Shown here: positions 10,980-22,866 of the stretch, piece after piece
Position numbering within the stretch: the first letter of the stretch is position 1
Layout: every line of letters begins with the position of its first letter
From: Rhynchospora pubera
Lineage: Eukaryota; Streptophyta; Magnoliopsida; Poales; Cyperaceae
NCBI GenBank assembly: GCA_028095005.1
Contig: CM051459.1
Coordinates: forward strand, 17,718,699 to 17,782,698
Reading direction: 5' to 3'
Length of the DNA: 64,000 nucleotides
The notes under the pieces: model-generated
What the model was told of the DNA's origin: nothing
Database searches by the model: none
What the model saw: only the letters and a program-made list of their open reading frames with translations
Made by a program: the position numbers and the translations under genes

Positions 10980-11310
10980 AATTTTATTGTGCAGGTTTAT
11001 TTTTATTAGCCTGCATAAAAAGAAACAAAATAGAAAGCTTGTGAGGATGACACAAAACTTTTAACTAGATTTAAATGGTTGAGTAGGTTTTCCATTCCAT
11101 ACATAACATGTCAGAGTTAAAGTACGAAACATATTTTATTGTATATAGGTTTATTTCTGTCAACCTAGAAAAAAAGGGAACAGGTAAAAACTAGAAGCTC
11201 AGGACAATGGCACAGAACTACTAGCAGCATGAACGGGTTTTCCATTCCATTCCAGACTTAGAATGTCAGGTTAACATACCAAATACCAGATAGGTAAAAT
11301 AATTTCAACA
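10980..11310. repeat. Diverged two-copy tandem duplication, period about 165 bp
   Basis: Both halves contain ATTTTATTGT..AGGTTTATTT, an A-rich AGAAAC/GGAACA block, a (G)GTTTTCCATTCCA word and an ATGTCAG..TTAA word in the same order. It lies just downstream of the last resolved DNAJC17-like exon. No coding potential was found. Confidence 0.45.
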
Positions 11311-11419
11311 TTTTACTGTTTCTTACTAGAATGGTGTCTCATCAAATATTTATATGGATCGCAACTTAATATGGGGTTAGCAATTTAGTAGTAAATGGAT
11401 CTTCTAAACAGTATTTTAC

Positions 11420-14349
11420 CTGTTGAAGTTTCTTCAATATGGAAGCCTCATAATCACTAAATCCTGCTCCTACTATTTTGCTAATCCTGGGTTCATCATT
11501 TGCTTCAGCAAATGGCGCAGAGAAACCATCTGGCCCATCTGAACTTGTTTGAAGGGGAAGAACTAGCAATGGATTTGTCACATCCCCGCACATTGAACGT
11601 GTAGCTGCCATCTGTCAATAATGAAATTACAAGTTACAATAAGGCCTTACATTGAATAAAATTATAAGTTCATGGAAAGATTTAAGGATAATTCAAGACG
11701 AAGAACAGAAAAATTGCACAAATGGCTATTAAAGTATCAACTGTTTACTGTTTTAGTCCTTAAAAAGTTTTAAAAGGATCAATTGTGCTCCTTAGATTTT
11801 CAATCAGCACCAAAATTATCGTGCCTTTAAGACCTATTGGAAAAAAAAAAATCCATTTACTGTAGTATCAATTTTTAGCATTATAACTACTATTATCTTT
11901 TCGCATGTTCAAACATATAGTAAAAGCTAATATAATTAACCCAGAAAATAACATATCAAATCAATACTATTATCAATATTCATGTTATTCTAGAAAATTT
12001 AAGGACCAAAATGTTAAACAAATAAATACAACGACCAATTGTACTTTACTTAAAAGAACATTTCACTTTAGCTCAGAAGGCATATGTTATGAAAGACAAG
12101 GAAGGATATCAGAATTCAGAACAAACGAGTTGACCATGCTTTACATTCAGGAACTAGGCCAAGTTACCGATACTAATCAATTCATCATTTTTCATTTTTT
12201 GTGCTAAAAAGAAAATCAATAAATTCTAATGTTTTATAATGTGCTAATTATTAGAAGGAAATGGTATTTTATATTGTTGAATACTCTTCCTTCATTTTAT
12301 TTAAAACCAAACACGACATACCACCTCACTGCTGTATAGTTTGAGTCTAGTATAGGGATGAAAAATCAGCCAGTTCAATTTGATAACAGGTTAAGAACAG
12401 ATACTACAGGTGCAGTTGGAAGCAAATAAGGATATCAATTTTAATATGGTACAATATTGGTCATCTAATATATCCATCTCTTTACCCTGTTAGCATCAGT
12501 GTATCCTCTTCTGTATCACAATGTTTGATATACCTTTCTCAAATTATCATATTCCAAAAGGGAACAAAATAATAACATTATATTTGAGGACAACAAGACC
12601 AGCCAGAAATAAAAAATAGAGAGGAAGAGGTTACCACAGCATCTCTGGAGGACATGACTACAAGGGCTGTCCCTTTACTTTTAGATTTCTTGGTTCGAAT
12701 CACTACATCATCTACCTTTCCAAACTTCTGAAATATTTCTCTCAGCCTGGTAGCAGTGTACTCGCCCAAACTTCTCTCCCATGACACCTTCAGTATTCTC
12801 TCTTTGTTTGATTTCTCCTCTGGACTGTCATGGTTCTCTCCTCTAGATGTCTGAAAAATAAGTATTATTGTCAGTTTCTCCTTCATCTACCACATTTCAC
12901 TGATCTTACACCAAGCAAAACTTATTGACATCTTAACAAAGTGTTCATTACAAATTTATGTAATTCAACAAGCATGTTAATCTAAACTAACACCCTAATT
13001 GGAACCCTCAAATTTAAGAGAGGAATTGGAATCGGAATAGATCTTTTTAAAATATCATGATGGGAACGGAGAGGGAGTAGGGAAGGAATCTGATTTGGTG
13101 GGAGTTCGGAGCACTCAAATCCCGTTCTGAAATCAGACCAAAATAGATGAAATTTGGTGGGAGTTGAAGGTAGAGAGCAGCAGCAACGTTGGACTGTGTT
13201 AAAGGAAGATCTGTTCGCTACCGAAACCCTTTCTTCTCCCATTTTCTTTCTTCCTTCCGATCAGTGGCATGGATTTGCGAAAATCCTTTCTTCTCTAATC
13301 AACTACACTGAACTCCAATTCTTTTCTCTTTTCCTTCGTTCCGATCAAGGTGTAAATGTCTATCAAAGACAATGTAATTTAACAAGTGTGCTAATCTAAA
13401 CTAAATGTCTATCAAAGACAAGAAGTAAATTTATGGCTCACTTACTGGCACCACATTGAAGTAACAGTAACCAATATTGATATTCTGCTGTTAATAATAC
13501 TCAACAAAAATGCATTGATATGCCTCTTTATATTATTTCATTTGCTTTTCCGGTGTATTCTATTCCACAGAATTTTGGTTTTCCTCGTCTCAAGGCAACA
13601 ACTTCGGTCATACACACTGGAAAAGAAGAGGTAAAATTGAAGGGTTAGTCACCTGGTGAGACTTCTGTACAGATACTCCACAAGATCTTTTGCTTTTACA
13701 AGGTACTATATACACTACAACTGCATAGTTGGCATCCCTTGGAAGATTATTTGCATAAATCCCATCCTTCCAAACTACTTCCCCACACAATTTTGGTCAT
13801 ACTTAATTTCCCAATTAACAAATTCCACAAATAATTAACCGTACAAAAAAAAACGCTAACACATACCGAAGCCGAAGCAGATGCAGCAGCAGAAGCAGGT
13901 TCACTTCTCCTGACATTCCTGTTAAGAAACGCATCCAACTCCCTCTTCAATTCCTTGGCAACACTCTTTTCCCTCCTCTTCTCAATTTCATCCGCATCCA
14001 ACGGCTCTCCTCTCTCAGCCGCACGCTCCCTCTCCTCCAAGTCGGCCGCCAGCTTCCGCCTCTTGCCATCGCGGGCCGAATCCCTCACTTCCTTCTCGCG
14101 CCGAGCCCGGACCGTGGCATCGAAGGCGCGGCGGGACTGCTCGTCTCTCAATACATCGTAGGAGGCGCGGAGAAGCTGGAAGTCGGCGGTGGCGTTGGGA
14201 TCGTCGGGGCGTTTGTCGGGGTGGCGCAGGCGCGACTGGGTCTTGTACGCCTTCTCGATCTGGTCGGCGGTTAGGCGGGAGCCCTCTTCGCCGGAGGGAA
14301 GGTCGAGGACCTTGTAGTGGTCGATTTCGTCTGTCGGAGAAGGCACCAT
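11420..14349 (-). CDS. J-domain plus RRM protein, DNAJC17-like; 3' end unresolved
   Basis: Three minus-strand exons, all phase 0: 14349-13867 (161 codons), 12850-12635 (72) and 11611-11420 (64), with consensus splice sites. Residues 9-78 form a J domain with the HPD motif (RLRHPDKRPDD), which stimulates Hsp70 ATPase. A charged helical region rich in Arg, Glu and Lys follows (about 80-150). Exon 2 encodes an RRM-like domain (ILKVSWERSL, then KVDDVVIRTKKSKSKGTALV). Exon 3 ends SDYEASILKKLQQ. This order is that of DNAJC17, a nuclear protein linked to spliceosome function. Family members usually continue with a short charged tail; I could not find that exon. If intron 3 is retained, the frame stops at 11366 after 17 extra codons. 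The Met at 14349 starts the J domain with the usual spacing. Confidence 0.8.
12958..13404. repeat. 33-bp direct repeats bracketing an intron segment
   Basis: ATGTAATTCAACAAGCATG.. at 12958-12990 recurs with about four changes at 13372-13404, and an 18-bp word (AATGTCTATCAAAGACAA) is duplicated at about 13354 and 13403. The 380 bp between are richer in G and C than the rest of the intron. This may be an old insertion or local duplication inside DNAJC17-like intron 1. Confidence 0.35.
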
Positions 14350-14520
14350 CGGAGGAGAGAAGAGAAAGCGGAGTAGTAGGGTTTGAGGAGGAGAGAGGGA
14401 ACAAAGAAAATAGATTCCGGAAAGGCTCGCGTGTCGCGTACAGACGGTACAGTACGCGGCGTACTAGAGCGGAATTGCTCAGGACAGGCTAAGATTACTC
14501 ATTCACTCCCATTTTTTTAA

Positions 14521-15438
14521 GCAAAAATTGGATATAACCCCCTCTAATTTTCTCTATCTGGATATAACCCCTACAATCATTAAAATTGAATATAACCCCT
14601 TTTAATCATCTTTCTCTTGGATATAACCCCTTTTCACTAATTTTAATTAGAAATAAATCAACACCATAATATTATGACCAAATTACCCTGCCTCCAAAAA
14701 GCTTTTCATCTTCTCGTCTTCTCCGTCCTCTCTCTCGAAAAAAAATGCTGACACAGAAATCAAATGCTTTCTACTCCTTGACTATTCAACAAGTAATTTC
14801 TCATTATTTCATTTAACCTAATCGGATGACCAGAACGGAAAAAAAACTTGATGGTTCTAGGAAAAGAAATTATAAATTCCGTGAGGCAAGGAGACTGCTT
14901 ATTAAACTCAAATTAGACAGTCATTTTCAAATCTGAAAGAAAAAAAAAACAAGAAGGTTAAGAAGCAATAATAAAATTAAATTTAACATTGATCCTTCGT
15001 GCTAAGAAATGATATGATTTTTCTAAATTTTTAACAGAATATTCTTCAAACCTTTGTGATATTTTTTTTTCAGTTCTTCCCAACTTCAAATTTTAATGAG
15101 GTTTTCCACTTGTGATTGGAATTCCTTTTGAGAACTTGTTGAATAATAGCCGTCGTTTGATTTTTACTTTTTATTTTTTCATCTATATATACTTGTTTGG
15201 TAGAGAGACCAGCACTTTAGAAGCACGAGAAAGATGAAATGGTCTTTTTAAAGAAGGACAATTTGGTCATAAAATTAAATTGTTGATTTTTTTATAATTA
15301 AAAAAGATTAAAATTAGTGAAAAGGGGAGGGGTTATATCCTTGATGAAGATGATTAGAGGGGTTTATATCTAATTTTAATGATTATAGAGGGTTATATCC
15401 AAATAGAGAAAATTAGAGGGGTTATATCCAATTTTTCC
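14521..15438. mobile_element. 918-bp foldback transposon with ~120-bp terminal inverted repeats
   Basis: The left end G-C-AAAAATTGGATATAACCCC and the inverse of the right end G-G-AAAAATTGGATATAACCCC match. The arms stay alignable for about 120 bases through repeated GGATATAACCCC words. An 8-base TTTTTTAA flanks both sides, but it is low complexity and so weak as a TSD. No transposase is encoded. Long inverted arms suggest a Mutator-like or hAT foldback MITE. Confidence 0.6.
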
Positions 15439-15542
15439 TTTTTTAAAATTAGCAAAATGAGAAACACGGGGAGTGATTCGAGTGACTAAAGTGGGACGCG
15501 TTGTGAACAATTCCCGTACTAGCTGCTGAGTTATTTTTTTAT

Positions 15543-15730
15543 GGAAAAATTGAAAATGGCCTCCTCAAATCTTGCCCATCTGAATATAACCCTTTCAATC
15601 TTTGAAATTGAAAATAACCCCTATAATCAGATCATTCCTGATATAAACTCTTTTCATTTATTTAAACAATATTTTAAATAAAAGTTTTTTTATTTTTAAA
15701 GTGTATGACTAAATTATCCTTCATGAGACC
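15543..15730 (+). mobile_element. Solo end of a relative of the 14521 element
   Basis: GGAAAAATTGAAAATGGCC, then CTGAATATAACCC and AAAATAACCCCTATAATCA, align with the left arm of the neighbouring 918-bp foldback, including the following 'ATGACTAAATTA' segment. The opposite arm was not found before the next element, so this is a half copy. Confidence 0.5.
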
Positions 15731-15761
15731 CTGGCCGTACCTGTACCTCCCTTCTTCCCTT

Positions 15762-15920
15762 GGGTGCGTTTGGATCGTTGGAAGAAAGAAGAAGAAGAAG
15801 AAGGAAGAAGAAAAAAAAAATTATAAATAATCCAAACTCTTCACAAAGTTACACGCTTCCCAATACTTCTTCCCACTTCTTCCCTTCTTTCCTTCTTCCC
15901 ACACCTATCCAAACGCACCC
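15762..15920. mobile_element. PIF/Harbinger-like MITE, 159 bp, TSD CTT
   Basis: Termini GGGTGCGTTTGGAT and ATCCAAACGCACCC are perfect inverts, flanked on both sides by CTT (15759-15761 and 15921-15923). The interior is an A/G-rich half followed by a C/T-rich half that can fold back. Its length and layout equal the copy at 51891-52049. Confidence 0.75.
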
Positions 15921-15923
15921 CTT

Positions 15924-16935
15924 ATGTTATGACTAACTGCATACATTTTTATCACCATTTCATTTTCATGCAATATACAATTCCATGTTTAATCAGCAAA
16001 GGCCTGAGATGCATTAGCAATTGTTACGTAAAGACTTTTGTGGTAAGGTGTAGTTTGACAGCCCCTTATTTTCTTCCGTTCCTCTCATTTCATTTATTAT
16101 GAAATTTTTCAATTTAAATGAGAAAGATGCACCATCATCCATCAGGATCCGCATCCTCGATAGCCAACTCATTTAGATGTACTGTCCTATTCGCAAATAC
16201 TGAACATCCGATCAGGATCCAAGGGCGAGTTAGAAAAAAGCAGCGATTCTAGCCTACCCAACCTGCCCGCATCACTTCTAAATAAAATGCAACAAACCAA
16301 AAAAATTGAAAAAATCATTTCCTTCGTCTTCGTAGCTTTCGTTTCGTTACCTCTGCCTGAAGCCATAGAAGCTTCAAAACCATAGATCGATCGAGCGAGA
16401 GATCAAAGTAGAATCATTAAAGCGAGTACCTCTGCCTCCTCTCAAAACCCTAGACAGGTTCAGTGAAATTAAACACTCCAATCCGCTTGCTTTCCTGTTG
16501 AATTGTTGTTTAGCAACTGTTGAATGTTGAAATTAGTCTTTTACTGTTGAAATTTAGCTTTTATTTAGCTTATAATTGTTGTTTAGCTTTTATTTAGAAA
16601 GGCTTATGGCTTTTTAACAGTTTTCCTTCTTTTTGTTTTCCTACGTTACAAAGCTGTTGTTACTGTTAGTAAAGTTTGAACAATAGGATTTCTCTGTATT
16701 GCTAAATGTCATATAATTACTGTACTGTTGTTTTTGTTAGTGATAACACCTCCCCTACTATGAGACAAACTGGTACCACTAATGGATCCAGATTAGATGT
16801 AGTTATTAAGAGGATGGATCACCTCCATCTCATCCTGACAAATGCTTGCAGCAACTGTTTAAACTTAGCTTTAATTTAGTTTGAATTAGTCTGTTGAATT
16901 CACTTTCATACTATCTCTTTTTTTTTTAAATAGCA
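15924..16935. other. Intergenic and probable 5' region of the GRF-finger locus
   Basis: From about 16320 the sequence looks like a leader (CT-rich, ACCCTAG at about 16447), and 16660-16920 is T-rich as in a plant intron. An ATG at 16760 opens a short stretch (MRQTGTTNGSRLD) that could be an upstream exon. Evidence for transcription is only compositional. Confidence 0.35.
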
Positions 16936-17295
16936 ATGAGCTCTCAAAGTAGCCCTGTTGAAGTGTATCCTTATTGCAGTGAGTGCAACAACAATCAGGT
17001 TGCAAACACACCAAGAAATAAGGGTCGAGCTTTCTACTTGTGTCGACGATGTAATCAATTTGTTGGATGGTGCGATGAGGTGAGCTTTAGTCCTATAGAC
17101 CTTAAAATTAGATATGAATCATTGAAGAAGCAATTAGAAAGGCAAGCGGATGAAGGTAAAAAATAATTAGATGAGAAATTTAAGGAACTTGAAGAGAGGT
17201 TCAGGCAGCATTTGGAATTACTAAGGAGCCAAATAATTCAATACCTTATGTTATTTTGTATTTTTCTTTTTACTATTGTAGTTTGTAAGTTGTAA
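16936..17295 (+). pseudogene. GRF-type zinc-finger, coiled-coil, membrane-anchor protein with internal stop
   Basis: The frame opens MSSQSSPVEVYPYCSECNNN and has a four-cysteine GRF-like finger (CSEC .. FYLCRRC .. GWC) in residues 14-46. Family members are short plant proteins with a GRF zinc finger, a coiled coil and often a C-terminal membrane segment. Here a TAA at 17164-17166 follows residue 76, yet the same frame continues with LDEKFKELEERFRQHLELL (coiled coil) and a hydrophobic stretch LMLFCIFLFTIVVC before TAA 17293. The internal stop is one base from CAA. Either this is a recent pseudogene or only the 76-residue finger is made. Such genes often multiply next to transposons, as here. 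Confidence 0.6.
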
Positions 17296-17429
17296 TGTAT
17301 TAGAAATTTAGCAAATATATTAGATGCATGCCTTGTAATATGACTTGAGTTATTGGTCAATGTGAAATTTATTTCTGTTTTCCTATGATTTTGTTCCAAT
17401 GAAATTCGATCAGTAATAATACTTAGCAT

Positions 17430-18836
17430 CAAGCTTTTAAATTTCGGTTTTTTCGATATGACGGTCCGTGTTTGATTTAACGATGCGGCGTTATTTCTGC
17501 GATATAACGGTGACTATACACGAACATCTGTGTCAAACACTCAAACTCATCTGTACAGCCACTTCTCAAGCTTTGTATTTTTCAAAGTACTAACAAAAAA
17601 AATAAAACAATATTAATCAATACTCTACACTTCGCATGCATAAAAATTACAAAGTTGAAATTTTATAACCATCAAAATTTGACACACATTAGTTACTCCA
17701 ATTTGAAACAAAGAACTAATTAAATAAACAGGACAACGAGCATCAACACCAAAGATAAACCATACGGCCATACCATATTCGATATATTACGGTGTCTAAT
17801 ATTGAATAATTGTACCAATTTCTAACATCTAACTTAACAACAGTTCAATTCAAACTTCAAACTAATTATACCGATCTCTAAACTATTATAAAAACACAAA
17901 ATACATAGTAGTAGCAATTTGTGTATAAACCACCTCTTTCTACTATTCTGAAAAGAAACCCAATTATTCCGAGGTAAAGAACTATGTACCCAACCAAAAA
18001 AAAAAGCACTGGTACCCCTTCACAATGTACCAGTGCGTCTTTTTTATATGACCATCTGAACCCTTTTACCATGCAATAAAAGCATCACAAATTCACAATT
18101 CAAAATAATAAAAAAAATGGTTTCAGCAAAATCAAATTCCATAACAATTGTTATGCCATAAAATCAAATGCCGTAACAATTTTACTCTCCTTATCTTTTA
18201 CAAAGAAACAGTACCAGAAGCAAAAAAGAAGAAAACGTGCAAAAGTGAAAAACCAAAAGAAAAAGGGAAGAAAAAGAACGGAGAGAAGGAAATGAAGTAC
18301 CGGAACTCCAGAAGCAACTGTCGGAGTGGCTCAGGAGGCCTTCCTTCCGTTGTGGCTCAAGCAATCAAGTGGCACAGGTGGCACCTACCTTCCATGGCTT
18401 AGGTGATCTGTCGGTGTGGCTCAGGCGATCGAGTGGCACAGGAGGTACCTTCCTCCCGTGGCTCAGGCTTCGAGTGGCACATGAGGCGATCGTAGAGAGG
18501 AACAACGCGCAGGAGGAGATCGAGTGACTCTGCCAGAGGAGGAGAAACTCTAACGGAGATCGAGTGGCTTTTTGCCGCCGGAAGAGGAGATATGCCGAGA
18601 GATAGAGAGAGAGAGAGAAGGGTCCAGGTTGGTCGGGAATTCTTTTTTTTTTTGGGCAAAGTTAATCAGTTTTTTTTCTCCGTCAACTGCTTTTTTTTTC
18701 CGTTTTTTCGCCGAAAATTCGTAAATAACGCCTTACGAAATTTTGTCCTTTTTAAGCCTTAACGTTCGTGCGGTTAGCCGCTGAAAACCGAAATTTACGA
18801 TATATCGGCGTTATAACGCCGAAATTTAAAAGCTTG
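17430..18836. mobile_element. hAT-like transposon, 1407 bp, TSD CTTAGCAT
   Basis: Terminal inverted repeats CAAGCTTTTAAATTTCGG at both ends; an exact 8-bp direct repeat CTTAGCAT lies at 17422-17429 and 18837-18844. Subterminal regions are rich in CG words (CGATATAACGG, CGGCGTTATAACG), unlike the AT-rich surroundings. No transposase ORF is present, so it is a non-autonomous derivative. The 8-bp TSD points to hAT. It inserted just 3' of the GRF-finger locus. Confidence 0.8.
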
Positions 18837-18844
18837 CTTAGCAT

Positions 18845-19191
18845 AAATGTGGATTTAGCAACTGTAGATGGATTGAAATATGACATTTCTAATATGTGTG
18901 TTTAATTTGATATTTCTAATATGGATTGAAATATACATAGATGGATTCACCATACATGTGTTTAATTTGGCATTTGGCTTAAAATATGACATTTCTGATA
19001 TTCGGACCTATGCAATTGAGTTTTGAAGCTACATTATTCATGCTTGATGTATTTGCACGCTACAATTATTAAATAAAAGTTAACTGGCATACCACTTTAA
19101 ACATCATGTTCCAGAGTCAAGGTGATTACATGAGTAAGAAAAGTTCCAGAGTTTCAGGTCTTGTCTGTGCATGACTATTCATAACATCATG
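18845..19191. other. Intergenic, short AT-rich repeats
   Basis: Loose tandem repeats of GACATTTCTAATATG and ATGGATTGAAATAT are visible. No gene is seen. It may be the terminal region of the FAR1/MULE element that follows. Confidence 0.35.
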
Positions 19192-21299
19192 TTATTCAAT
19201 TATGTTATGTCCAAATGAAACAATGACATATGCACTTCCACAAGGTGCTAACATAATGCATATAAGTCCATATGTACATAGGCAAAGATATATTTTGACC
19301 ATTACCCTTCTTTCTTCTAGACAAGTTCTCATTCCAAGCCTTCCTTCGTTTTGAACAATTGTCAATTTGTCACCGTCTTTCTTCTTTAGGCGGTGTGAAT
19401 TTTCTAGTTGGCTATTTGAGTTGTTTTCATCACGATTTCCATCTCTCTCTTCCACTTGCAAAAGAAGGGAATGCAATCCATCGAGTATAAATTGGGATAA
19501 ACATTCATCATGGACAACCTTATCACATATTAATGATGCCTCACGCATTAATTGTGCTTTTCGATTTCTAACTTCCAACATAGCTTCCTCAATAACAACT
19601 CTTCCTTCTTTATCCACAACGGTATCATCATTTGCATCTTGTCTCCAACATTTAAGAATGTACCTTGGTGGTATATTCTTAATGTCTTCTCTATCCAACA
19701 CATTTATTGCATGACAACATAAAATTCTTACTCTCTCAAACTTCTTACAAGAACACACAATGTTTTGGTCATCCTAATTCCAAACAACTTGTCTACTTTT
19801 GCAGGAGCATTCTTCAACAGTAATGTTACACATACCAACCGTGTATATGTTACCATCTATGGACTCTATGTACGTCGAACCGGATAACTCACACTTCTTT
19901 TGGAATAACTCAAAGATGTTGGGTGTATACACGTCTTCGGCTTCACAAAGAATTGGAATATTGTACCTAACTTTAGATTTTCTTAATGTCATATAATAAT
20001 CGGATTTGACCTCTTTCTTGCATTAACGATCCTATCAAAGTGCTCTATAAACTGATTCACATTCAACTTACAACTTAAATAGTTCTTCATATCCGAGTTA
20101 ATACTCTCACTAGCTTGTGTGCTACGGATCACTAGAGTGTAAGCATCCTTCATAAAACAATATGCCCACTTTTCTTTACAATCAAAGATAAAACTTATCC
20201 ATCTCTCATCCTTCTTGTCCACCTTTCCCGGCTTGTTCTTTAAAAAGTTTTTTCAAACTCTTCTTCCACCTTATACTTGAACATGCATTTACAAAACTCT
20301 CCTAATAAAGAGGTATCATTTTTTTCTTTCTTTTTGTATCCGGCACATTACTTTTTTTGAGAATTTTTCATTATATGCCAAACACATAAAGCATGCTTTG
20401 TATCCGGCAATACCTGCTCTGAAGCCTTTCCTATTGCGGAATCTTGATCCGTAAACACGGTTATGGGTCTCTTGCCACCATTCGCCTCTACAAACTTATC
20501 AAACACCCATGCAAAAGACTCTGTACATTGGTCACACATGAGAGCCGCACCAAAAATCACAATCTCTCTAAAGTTATTAAAGCCAACAAAAGTTCCAAAG
20601 GCCCATTTTTCCTTATTGGTTCCAAAGGTTGTATCAAAGATAGCTACCTCTCCAAATCGGGCATAAGCCGCAATCATTCTACCATCCATCCAAAGAATAT
20701 TAGCAATCTCTTCATTTTCAGTGATATCCTCAAAGTGTCGAAAAAAAGGATCCCTCGCCGCTCGCTTTTCAAAATACTTTGTGATAGCAACTGCTGCCCC
20801 ATATTCCATTGATTTCTTTCTCATATCCCTCAAGCAATTATTAAGGTCATCTTTGGTATATCCAATGTTTCTAACTCCATCGGCTTGTCTACTTAGTAAC
20901 TCATGTGATTGTTTTGGCGGGATCCCCGAACTATCGACTAGGTAGGTATTAAATAACAAGTTTCGGATTTTTGGAGAGGGTGTTGTGATCGAGATGATAT
21001 CTTGCAACTTTGTATTTTTGGCAAACTTTATCAAATTTAATCGCCAAATGAGTTTTGCATCCCGTTCGGGTCTCGGCTCGAGGGTTCTTCGTGAGATGAT
21101 CTCGTGTGTCCTTCTTTCTTTCCCCTTCACATGCACACGCAAAAGTGTATGAAGAATATTTGTTATCTTGTCCCTTTTTTCAATATAATTTTCTAACTCC
21201 AAAACCATTTCTTCCACCAAAATTTTTCCAATATGTCCATGCTTCATCAAAGTTTGCAAATTCCATACCAACATGAGGCATGCTGTTGGAATTCTCCAT
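19192..21299 (-). pseudogene. FAR1/FHY3-like MULE-derived gene, broken by shifts and stops
   Basis: Minus strand. From ATG 21299 one frame gives the FAR1 DNA-binding domain (EFANFDEAWTYWKNFGGRNG, then cysteine/histidine residues), with a TGA near 21182. After a frameshift near 20965 another frame gives the MULE transposase domain: NILWMDGRMIAAYARFGEVA, FDTTFGTNK, and ITVFTDQDSAIGKA, ending CVWHIMKN. Two more shifted blocks follow (RSTQASESINSDMKNYL and the SWIM finger CSCKKFERVRILCCHAINVL), the last after an in-frame TAG. At least three frameshifts and two stops are present. FAR1/FRS proteins are transcription factors domesticated from Mutator transposases. This copy may be a dead FRS gene or a dead MULE; no terminal repeats were identified. 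Confidence 0.8.
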
Positions 21300-22017
21300 A
21301 TCCTTCAAAGAGAACAAAAAAAATTTAAATATGACTAATAAAATTTAGTCTCAGAAAGTATAGAGAGCGCATTCTTTATGTTTTTCCTAAATGTAGTGCA
21401 ACTGGTCTAATACTATTTAAAGCAAGATAGCAGAGGGAAAACAAAAATGAGATTTGAAAAAGTTTCATCTTAAGAAATATATATTCTGACAATATAAATT
21501 TGAAAAGGTTTCATCTTATGTATCTCCAACAAGGGAATTTGTTTTATCTACAAACATAAACAAACATAGAATATATAGTACCATTTTGATACCTCATAGA
21601 TAAAATGGTATGTGAGAATCTCAATGCCAGTCCTAGCTGTTTATTTCTTTTAAAAGAGAAAAGGTCATGATTTATTTAAACCTCGGTTAAGAAAATTAAA
21701 TTATCTCACTATCTGGGATAATGAATGCAAGTATGTAACTGGCAAACATAATCATTGATCGATATATAATGCTAGAATTGTAATTCCATTCTTATATTTG
21801 CTTTAGTTTTGAAACTTGAGATTCCTTGTTTCAGAAGGTTCTGGGTATTACTAAGAATTGTGATTCAATTTCTTATATGTGTGTATTACTCAGCCTACAA
21901 TTGAGTGACAATGTAGAGATCGAACAATTTATAGGCAACACAAAGTTTGAACAAACCATAATTTCAACAAATTCCTACCGAATTACTACTGAATTTGAAC
22001 AAATCAGAATTTGTGCA

Positions 22018-22029
22018 TGGTATCAGAGC
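22018..22029 (+). mobile_element. Ty1-copia primer-binding site marking an LTR remnant
   Basis: TGGTATCAGAGC is the exact complement of the plant initiator-Met tRNA 3' end, the usual copia primer-binding site, and it directly follows a CA dinucleotide (22016-22017) as an LTR end would. The sequence to the left (about 21800-22017) is then the LTR 3' part. The leader resumes after the hAT insertion at 22867 (GAGAACAAAACGGAGGCG). No second LTR or pol was found nearby, so only a fragment remains. Confidence 0.6.
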
Positions 22030-22045
22030 GTGGTTCGGAGATAAG

Positions 22046-22866
22046 CAGTGGCGAAGCCAGGATTTCGTGTCAGCAGGGTCCGTAATTTTTTTTTTTCTAA
22101 AAATATATGTATGATGCAACTTTTAATATAGACATAGTATAATAATATTTTTTAAATAAAGAACTCTAAATAATGTGATATAAAAAATTCATGAGAAATC
22201 AAATATATATTATAATAACAACAGAAAATCTAAAATAATATATTTAATATACAAAATAAAATTTAAAAATCAAGACAATAAAAAAAAACAACAATTTCCT
22301 ATGAATTTTTATTTTTCTCATAATTTTACATAATAGGTTCATTAGAAACTTATTGAACATTTTTTTTTCTATATTATAGATATATAAAGATATGAGGCAT
22401 ACAGAGAAATTTGGCCACTATTCAAACCACAATATTTCTTATCTTTTGTGGCGCTCGAAATTTGTTTTGACAAAAATAGTATTTATGATTTTTACTGGCA
22501 GTTTTTATATAATATCTGAATTGCATTTTTTATCTTATATGATAGCTTTTGTTTATTATGTCCTAAAGTTCACAAAATATTATATAGACGAATATTCCCT
22601 TCTATTCTAAATTTTGTCTTAATAAAATTAATTGGGGATGAAGGAAGAAGACGATTAGTCAGGAACAAATGCTACCTGGATCCCTATGCGATTTTTTAGA
22701 CGTCGTTATACAATTTAAATCAAACACGACATGTCTAGCTGGGTCCTTCAAATTTTTTAGATGGGTCCCTAACTTCTTGTGACCTTTGTTTTTAATTACA
22801 TACAAATATACTATTAAGAAAATATTTTTTTTGAGACCCACCTTTCTCCACCTAGCTTCGCCCCTG
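22046..22866. mobile_element. hAT-like element, 821 bp, nested in LTR remnant
   Basis: Ends CAGTGGCGAAGCCAGG and, inverted, CAGGGGCGAAGCTAGG, a terminus type common in plants. Flanks GAGATAAG (22038-22045) and GAGATGAG (22867-22874) are an 8-bp TSD with one change. No transposase is visible. It interrupts the leader of the older copia remnant 16 bases after its primer-binding site. Confidence 0.75.

Noticed and set aside
12982..13399. Frames inside DNAJC17-like intron 1 on both strands
   Set aside because: They overlap on opposite strands, match no family, and sit between direct repeats within an intron.
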